A DNA stretch of 64,000 nt from Bacillota bacterium (GTDB lineage Bacteria > Bacillota > Clostridia > Acetivibrionales > JAEXSP01): the NCBI GenBank assembly GCA_023453795.1, contig JAEXSP010000007.1, forward strand, positions 248,001 to 312,000. The letters are read 5' to 3'. Below are positions 59,031 through 64,000 of the stretch, one piece after another. A model generated the notes under the pieces. The model worked only from the letters and a program-made list of their open reading frames with translations. It searched no databases and was not told the origin of the DNA. Numbering within the stretch: the first letter of the stretch is position 1; every line of letters begins with the position of its first letter. The position numbers and the translations under genes are program-made.

Positions 59031-61409
59031 ATGAATGAAAAAACTTTAAGGATATTGGAATACGATAAAATAATTCAGAAGCTTGTTTCGCTTACGGCAT
59101 CAGACCTTGGCAGGGAATTGGCCGAAGTGGTTCAGCCGGAGAGAAGCCTCTCAAAGGTTCAAAGCCTGCTAAAAGAGACGAATGACGGCGTGAGCTTCAT
59201 AATGAGAAGAGGCAGTCCGCCATTGGGGGGAATACACGATATACGTCCCGGTATTAAACGTGCTGACTTAGGCTCTATTCTTAGTCCCGGGGAACTTCTC
59301 TCGATTGCGGACACGCTTAGGGCAGCAAGAAATTTGAAAAGCTACAGCACTGAAGATAACATTAATGAAGCAGATAATACAGTTAAAGAATTGATAAACT
59401 GTCTGGAAATCCATAAGAGAATTGAGGAAAAAATTAAGTTTTCAATACTCAGTGAGGAAGAGATTGCTGATGGCGCCAGCACAACTCTGAGCAATATCAG
59501 AAGACAGATAAGGGATGCCCAGAATTCAATTAAGGAAAAGCTTAACGGCATTGTTAGATCTTCGAAATACCAGAAATACATGCAGGAAGCTATTGTAACT
59601 ATGAGAGGGGACAGGTATGTTGTGCCTGTAAAGCAGGAATACAGGACTGAAATACCGGGACTCGTGCATGATTCCTCTTCAAGCGGAGCAACAATATTTG
59701 TAGAACCTATGGCGGTTGTGGAAGCCAATAATAATATAAAACAGCTGAAAATTAAGGAACAGCTGGAGATTGAACGGATACTTGCAGAGCTGACTGCAGA
59801 TGTGGCTGGCATCTCTACAAGCTTAAAATCAAATGTATCGCTGCTTGCAAAACTAGATTTTATTTTTGCCAAAGCAAAGCTAAGTGCAGATTATAACTGC
59901 ATTTCCCCTAAAGTTTCAGACAGTAAGAGAATGGTGATAAAGAGGGGGAGACATCCTCTTTTGAATCAAAAGACAGTTGTCCCGATTGATTTCTGGATTG
60001 GCGACGAGTTTAATACAATGGTTATTACCGGGCCCAATACAGGGGGCAAAACTGTTACTTTAAAAACAGTCGGGCTGTTTATACTTATGACTCAATCCGG
60101 ACTCAACATACCTGCCGGGGATGGTACGGAAATGTGCATATTCGATAAGGTATTTGCTGACATAGGCGACGAACAGAGCATCGAACAGAGTCTTAGCACC
60201 TTCTCGTCCCATATGAGAAATATAGTGGAAATATTAAAACAGGTAGACGACAGGTCGCTTGTGCTTTTTGACGAGCTTGGAGCCGGGACTGACCCAACGG
60301 AAGGGGCTGCACTTGCCATGTCAATACTTGAGTGCCTTCATCAAAATCAGGCTGTAACCATTGCGACAACGCATTACAGTGAATTGAAGGTTTTTGCAAT
60401 GACAACGCCAGGACTGAAAAATGCCTGCTGTGAATTTGATGTAGAGACTCTTAAACCGACTTACAAGCTGCTTATAGGCATTCCGGGCAAGAGCAATGCT
60501 TTTGCGATATCGAACAAGCTTGGTCTTTCTGACGAAATTATAGATAGAGCTCGAGAATTCCTGACACAGGAGGATATCAAATTTGAAGACATGCTGATGA
60601 GCATCCAGAAAAATCTCAGCGAGTCTGAAAAGGAGAGAATGAAGGGGGAAAGCTACAGGGTTGAGATTGAAAAAATGAAGAATGAGCTTGAAACACAGAA
60701 AGAAAAGCTGAATCTGCAAAAAGAGAAGTATCTGAGGGAAGCAAAGGAAGAAGCCAGAAGAATCCTTTTGAGTGCAAAAGGGGAAACAGATGAAATTCTC
60801 ACACGCATGAAGCAGCTTGAAAAGGAAACGGACAAGGCAGACCGAAACAAAGCCTCGGAAGAGATGCGCCTGAAATTAAAAGGCAAACTGAATGACATAG
60901 AGGAATCGCTGTCAGATTCACTTATGCCGAGAAAAGGCTATGTTAAGCCTCCGAAGAATCTTAAACCCGGTGACACGGTGCTGATTGTGAATCTCAATCA
61001 GAAGGGTACGGTCATTACGCCGCCGGGAAATAATGGAGAAGCGGTCATACAAGCAGGGATAATGAAAATAAATGTTCATCTGACAAACCTTAGAGTGGTA
61101 GATGAACAAAAGAAAGAAATAAACAGGACGGGTTCAGGCAAGATAGGTTTGGCAAAATCAAGCAATATAACCACTGAGGTAGATTTACGAGGGTTATCCC
61201 TTGATGATGCATTGGAGAATGTAGACAAATATCTGGATGATGCCAGTCTTGCGGGACTTAGCGAAGTTTTTCTCATTCACGGAAAGGGAACAGGCGTGCT
61301 GCGTAACGGTATACATCAGCATCTTAAATCAAACAGGCATGTAAAAAGCTATAGACTCGGGAGATATGGCGAAGGAGAAAGCGGAGTCACTGTTGTTGAA
61401 CTAAAATAA
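59031..61409 (+). CDS. mutS2: MutS2 endonuclease / ribosome-rescue ATPase
   Basis: A 792-residue MutS2 of normal length. The N-terminal clamp and core region is followed by the ABC-like ATPase with Walker A ITGPNTGGKT at 332-341, signature region SLSTFSSHMRNIVEILKQ and Walker B LVLFDELGAGTDP. A long coiled coil (about 520-630) leads to a KOW-like patch (PGDTVLIVNLNQKGTVITPP) and a C-terminal Smr nuclease domain (VDLRGLSLDDALENVDKYLD, LIHGKGTGVLRN). In Bacillus the protein suppresses recombination or splits collided ribosomes. The DLRG motif and HGKGTG of Smr are intact. The gene is bracketed by two copies of a palindromic repeat. Confidence 0.95.
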   Translation: MNEKTLRILEYDKIIQKLVSLTASDLGRELAEVVQPERSLSKVQSLLKETNDGVSFIMRRGSPPLGGIHDIRPGIKRADLGSILSPGELLSIADTLRAARNLKSYSTEDNINEADNTVKELINCLEIHKRIEEKIKFSILSEEEIADGASTTLSNIRRQIRDAQNSIKEKLNGIVRSSKYQKYMQEAIVTMRGDRYVVPVKQEYRTEIPGLVHDSSSSGATIFVEPMAVVEANNNIKQLKIKEQLEIERILAELTADVAGISTSLKSNVSLLAKLDFIFAKAKLSADYNCISPKVSDSKRMVIKRGRHPLLNQKTVVPIDFWIGDEFNTMVITGPNTGGKTVTLKTVGLFILMTQSGLNIPAGDGTEMCIFDKVFADIGDEQSIEQSLSTFSSHMRNIVEILKQVDDRSLVLFDELGAGTDPTEGAALAMSILECLHQNQAVTIATTHYSELKVFAMTTPGLKNACCEFDVETLKPTYKLLIGIPGKSNAFAISNKLGLSDEIIDRAREFLTQEDIKFEDMLMSIQKNLSESEKERMKGESYRVEIEKMKNELETQKEKLNLQKEKYLREAKEEARRILLSAKGETDEILTRMKQLEKETDKADRNKASEEMRLKLKGKLNDIEESLSDSLMPRKGYVKPPKNLKPGDTVLIVNLNQKGTVITPPGNNGEAVIQAGIMKINVHLTNLRVVDEQKKEINRTGSGKIGLAKSSNITTEVDLRGLSLDDALENVDKYLDDASLAGLSEVFLIHGKGTGVLRNGIHQHLKSNRHVKSYRLGRYGEGESGVTVVELK

Positions 61410-61503
61410 GTTGAGTTAAATAATTAGTACGAAAGCGAGCAAAATATCCAACGATTCTGGGGATTTTTGCGACGGTTGAGTACATAAATTATTTTCGACT
61501 TAT
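61406..61503. repeat. Long palindromic element downstream of mutS2
   Basis: The same arms as the element upstream of mutS2, but with 51 bases between them, which themselves form a stem (GCAAAATATCC/GGGGATTTTTGC). The left arm overlaps the mutS2 stop codon. It could serve as the 3' end structure of the mutS2 message or be a MITE. Confidence 0.7.
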
Positions 61504-61557
61504 TTAAAATAATTTTTTTCAAAAGAACCGGGAACTAATATTTTAGACGGGCCTTAG

Positions 61558-61586
61558 TTGACAATACTGAAACCATAAATTAGAAT
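61558..61586 (+). promoter_or_regulatory. Sigma-A promoter for typA
   Basis: TTGACA (61558-61563), 17-base spacer, TAGAAT (61581-61586), 70 bases before the start. Confidence 0.7.
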
Positions 61587-61656
61587 AGTAATGTTGTTTT
61601 ATAGGCATTTTTATGCATAAAATTAAAAAAAGAGTAATATCTGAAGGAGAATTTTA

Positions 61657-63486
61657 GTGGAAAACGTAAGAAATGATTTGAGAAATATTGCAATAATAGC
61701 ACATGTCGATCATGGCAAAACTACCCTTGTTGACGGCATGCTGAGACAAAGCGGAATCTTCAGGGAAAACGAACAGGTTCAGGAAAGGGTAATGGACTCT
61801 AACGATCTTGAAAGAGAGAGAGGAATTACTATCCTTGCTAAGAACACTGCAGTTACCTATAAAGATACAAAAATCAATATAGTTGATACTCCGGGACATG
61901 CTGATTTCGGGGGCGAGGTTGAACGTGTACTTAAGATGGTAGACGGCGTACTTCTCCTTGTTGATGCATTTGAGGGACCTATGCCGCAGACCAGGTTTGT
62001 TTTGAGAAAGGCCCTGCAATTAAATCTGAAACCAATAGTAGTTGTTAACAAGATAGACAGACCGGAGGCAAGACCCGACGAAGTTGTTGATGAAGTATTG
62101 GAACTGTTTATAGAGCTTGGAGCGGATGATGAGCAGCTTGAATTCCCGGTTATTTATGCATCTTCCAGGGAAGGCTTTGCCGTATGTGATTTATATGGGG
62201 AAAGGGTTGACCTCAAACCACTGTTTGAAATAATCCTGGAAAAGGTTCCGGCTCCAAAAGGGTTTATTGATGAACCGCTGCAATTCCTTGTTTCAAGCAT
62301 TGACTATGACGAATATGTTGGAAGGATTGCGATCGGAAGGATTGACAGAGGAAGGCTGAAAACCGGCCAACAGGCTGTAATCTGCAGAAAAGACGGATCA
62401 CTGCAGAATATCAAGGTCAGTAAGATGTATAAATTTGAAGGATTAAAAAGAACGGATACCGATGAAGCGATGCTTGGGGATATTATCGCTGTGTCCGGCG
62501 TTGGCGATATCACCATAGGCGAAACAGTTTGTGATGTAGACAACCCTGATCCGCTTCCTTTTATTGATATAGACGAACCTACAATATCAATGACCTTCAG
62601 CGTAAACAACAGTCCATTTGCAGGCCGTGAGGGAACATATGTCACTTCAAGGCATTTGAGAGACAGGCTGTTCAAAGAGCTTGAAACCAACTTGAGCCTG
62701 AGGGTTGAAGAGACGGAATCTCCCGATTCCTTTAAGGTGTCAGGAAGAGGTGAGCTCCATCTGTCGATTCTTATAGAAACCATGAGACGTCAAGGGTTTG
62801 AATTCCAGGTATCAAAACCTGTTGTAATAATGAAGGAAGTAGACGGAGAGCTTCAAGAACCTGTTGAATATCTGACAATAGATGTACCTGAGGACTTCAT
62901 GGGTGTTGTAATGGAGAAGCTTGGAACCAGAAAATCCGAAATGGTAAACATGCATTCCGCAAACCTCGGCTATATGAGGCTGGAGTTTAAAATACCCTCA
63001 AGGGGTTTGATTGGGTACCGCTCCGAGTTTTTGACCGATACCAAAGGAAATGGAATCATGAACCATGTATTCCATAGCTTTGAACCCTATAGAGGCGACA
63101 TTTCCGACAGGCAGAGAGGCTCTATAGTTGCTTGGGAAACAGGTGAAGCTGTAACATATGGCTTGTACAACGCTCAGGAAAGAGGAGACCTTTTCATTAA
63201 TCCGGGTATGAAGGTATATGAGGGTATGATTGTTGGCGAGAATGCAAGATCTGAAGATATTGTTGTAAATGTATGCAAAAAGAAACATGTTACAAACATG
63301 CGTGCTTCAGGCTCCGATGAAGCGCTCAGACTTACTCCGCCGATAGATTTGAGTCTTGAACAGGCACTTGAGTTTATTGCAGATGATGAATTGGTTGAAA
63401 TAACGCCTAAAAACATAAGGCTGAGGAAACGTATTCTTGACACCGAGTTAAGGGCAAAAGCCGAATCAAAGCTTAGAAAGTCATAA
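61657..63486 (+). CDS. typA: Translational GTPase TypA/BipA
   Basis: A 609-residue ribosome-binding GTPase. G1 is AHVDHGKTTLVDGML, G2 ERERGITI, G3 DTPGHADFGGEVERVL, G4 NKIDRPEARP, then domain II, the EF-G-like domains III and V and the TypA-specific C-terminal domain with IPSRGLIGYRSEFLTDTKGN and TPKNIRLRKRILD. TypA helps 50S assembly and growth under stress or cold. GTG start at 61657 with an AAGGAG site. mltG follows 19 bases downstream, suggesting a shared transcript. Confidence 0.95.
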   Translation: MENVRNDLRNIAIIAHVDHGKTTLVDGMLRQSGIFRENEQVQERVMDSNDLERERGITILAKNTAVTYKDTKINIVDTPGHADFGGEVERVLKMVDGVLLLVDAFEGPMPQTRFVLRKALQLNLKPIVVVNKIDRPEARPDEVVDEVLELFIELGADDEQLEFPVIYASSREGFAVCDLYGERVDLKPLFEIILEKVPAPKGFIDEPLQFLVSSIDYDEYVGRIAIGRIDRGRLKTGQQAVICRKDGSLQNIKVSKMYKFEGLKRTDTDEAMLGDIIAVSGVGDITIGETVCDVDNPDPLPFIDIDEPTISMTFSVNNSPFAGREGTYVTSRHLRDRLFKELETNLSLRVEETESPDSFKVSGRGELHLSILIETMRRQGFEFQVSKPVVIMKEVDGELQEPVEYLTIDVPEDFMGVVMEKLGTRKSEMVNMHSANLGYMRLEFKIPSRGLIGYRSEFLTDTKGNGIMNHVFHSFEPYRGDISDRQRGSIVAWETGEAVTYGLYNAQERGDLFINPGMKVYEGMIVGENARSEDIVVNVCKKKHVTNMRASGSDEALRLTPPIDLSLEQALEFIADDELVEITPKNIRLRKRILDTELRAKAESKLRKS

Positions 63487-63505
63487 AAACACTGGAGTGA
63501 AAGAC

Positions 63506-64000
63506 TTGGAGATGAGTTGCAAACCCCAAAAAAGAACAAGTTCCCGGATTGGCTTGGTTTTCTTGCTTATTGTAATCCTTTTAGTAACTGTGTCCGGCTA
63601 TAAGGTCTATAGGTTTACAACTCTTAATAGCGGATTAACGTCTTCATCTATTGGGAGTGGGGCGAATGTCAGGCCTGTAACCATTAAAAAGGGATGGAAT
63701 ACCTCAAATATTGCAGGCGAATTGAAACGGGAGGGCATCATAAACAACTCTTTCCTGTTTAAACTTTTCTCCAGACTGAACCGATATGACGGCAAGTATA
63801 GAGAAGGTATATATAATATTAATTCCGATATTAATTATGACAATCTCAACGGTTATAACCTCCTGATGAAGAAATTGACAGGAAGGGCTGACATGCAATC
63901 GGGGATAAAGGTTACAATACCCGAAGGCAAAACCTATAAGGAAACTGAGGAGATTTTATCCGGTAAGGGCTTGATAGACAAGAGCAGATTTGACAGCATT
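63506..64000 (+). CDS. mltG: Endolytic transglycosylase MltG, 5' part
   Basis: The frame from TTG 63506 is open to the window end (165 residues) and was cut by the window edge. It starts with a short cytoplasmic stretch and one transmembrane anchor (IGLVFLLIVILLVTVSGYKV, about 15-34). The following domain shows IKKGWNTSNIAGELKREGII, a LysM-like module, and YREGIYNINSD and TIPEGKTYKETEEIL, the typical MltG segments (the lower G-rich part and catalytic Glu are beyond the edge). MltG cleaves nascent glycan strands and may set their length. TTG is chosen because GGAG lies eight bases upstream; an ATG at 63512 is the alternative. Confidence 0.85.
   Translation, partial: MEMSCKPQKRTSSRIGLVFLLIVILLVTVSGYKVYRFTTLNSGLTSSSIGSGANVRPVTIKKGWNTSNIAGELKREGIINNSFLFKLFSRLNRYDGKYREGIYNINSDINYDNLNGYNLLMKKLTGRADMQSGIKVTIPEGKTYKETEEILSGKGLIDKSRFDSI

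Noticed and set aside
1..64000. tRNA, rRNA or complete transposase genes
   Set aside because: None seen on either strand by eye; a dedicated scan would be decisive for tRNAs.

Overview
The window reads as chromosome of a low-GC, spore-forming member of the Clostridia. The sequence evidence is an alpha/beta-type small acid-soluble spore protein, SpoIVA, the spore-coat protease YabG, Gram-positive-type AGGAGG ribosome binding sites almost everywhere, frequent TTG/GTG starts, GatCAB, RNase J, MutS2 and a Pta-AckA acetate pathway. Gene content such as the GH57/DUF4912/glycosyltransferase trio and the DUF5685/J-domain pair suggests the Ruminiclostridium/Acetivibrio neighbourhood; that placement is inference. 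No tRNA or rRNA gene, prophage, complete insertion sequence or CRISPR array was seen. Genes are densely packed and most operon ends carry a clear intrinsic terminator.

Layout. 1-4.2 kb: end of a pentapeptide-repeat gene, a TfoX C-terminal-domain protein, an acetyltransferase, an SGNH hydrolase, a spore SASP, and an ACT-domain/UPF0210 pair. 4.3-8.1 kb: divergent alpha-glucan cluster (GH57 branching-type enzyme and DUF4912 protein on the minus strand, GT4 glycosyltransferase on the plus strand). 8.2-13.7 kb: RNase J, TmcAL with a methyltetrahydrofolate methyltransferase-like protein, a DUF2383 ferritin-like protein and an asparaginase. 13.8-17.5 kb: a low-complexity lipoprotein and a run of poorly known genes, including a one-domain bL25 homologue. 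17.6-23.3 kb: gatCAB, then pta-ackA. 23.4-28.4 kb: an ABC-2 exporter operon and an LCP cell-wall ligase. 28.4-35.2 kb: yceD-rpmF, a DUF512 radical-SAM-like protein, der, plsY, gpsA, a glyoxalase-like protein and a lipid kinase. 35.5-41.0 kb: spoIVA and yabG (convergent), an SPFH protein and phosphoglucomutase. 41.1-48.8 kb: a Cys-rich unknown, an HD-GYP protein, dnaE, the TRAP protein MtrB, a DUF2007-like protein, a thioesterase and pgsA. 48.8-54.9 kb: a DUF815 ATPase, DUF5685 and J-domain proteins, a membrane protein, a 3D-domain cell-wall enzyme and an amidase. 55.1-64 kb: an RNA methyltransferase, a second ABC-2 transporter, mutS2, typA and the start of mltG.

How the genes fit together: most are housekeeping (translation fidelity, replication, phospholipid synthesis via GpsA/PlsY/PgsA, acetate fermentation), with sporulation and cell-envelope genes interspersed. 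PgcA could supply glucose-1-phosphate for the alpha-glucan cluster.

The most unusual material lies between and across genes: a set of small palindromic, MITE-like elements (2004-2087 with a diverged copy inside the lipoprotein signal peptide at 14917-14952; 55019-55116; a related pair bracketing mutS2 at 58955-59008 and 61406-61503), a GC-rich block inside an ABC operon (24526-24613), and a three-way-junction structure after pgcA (41018-41149). Among the proteins, the DUF5685/J-domain locus with its cysteine-cluster tail, the FGISS repeats of the DUF4912 protein and the orphan TRAP protein best deserve follow-up.
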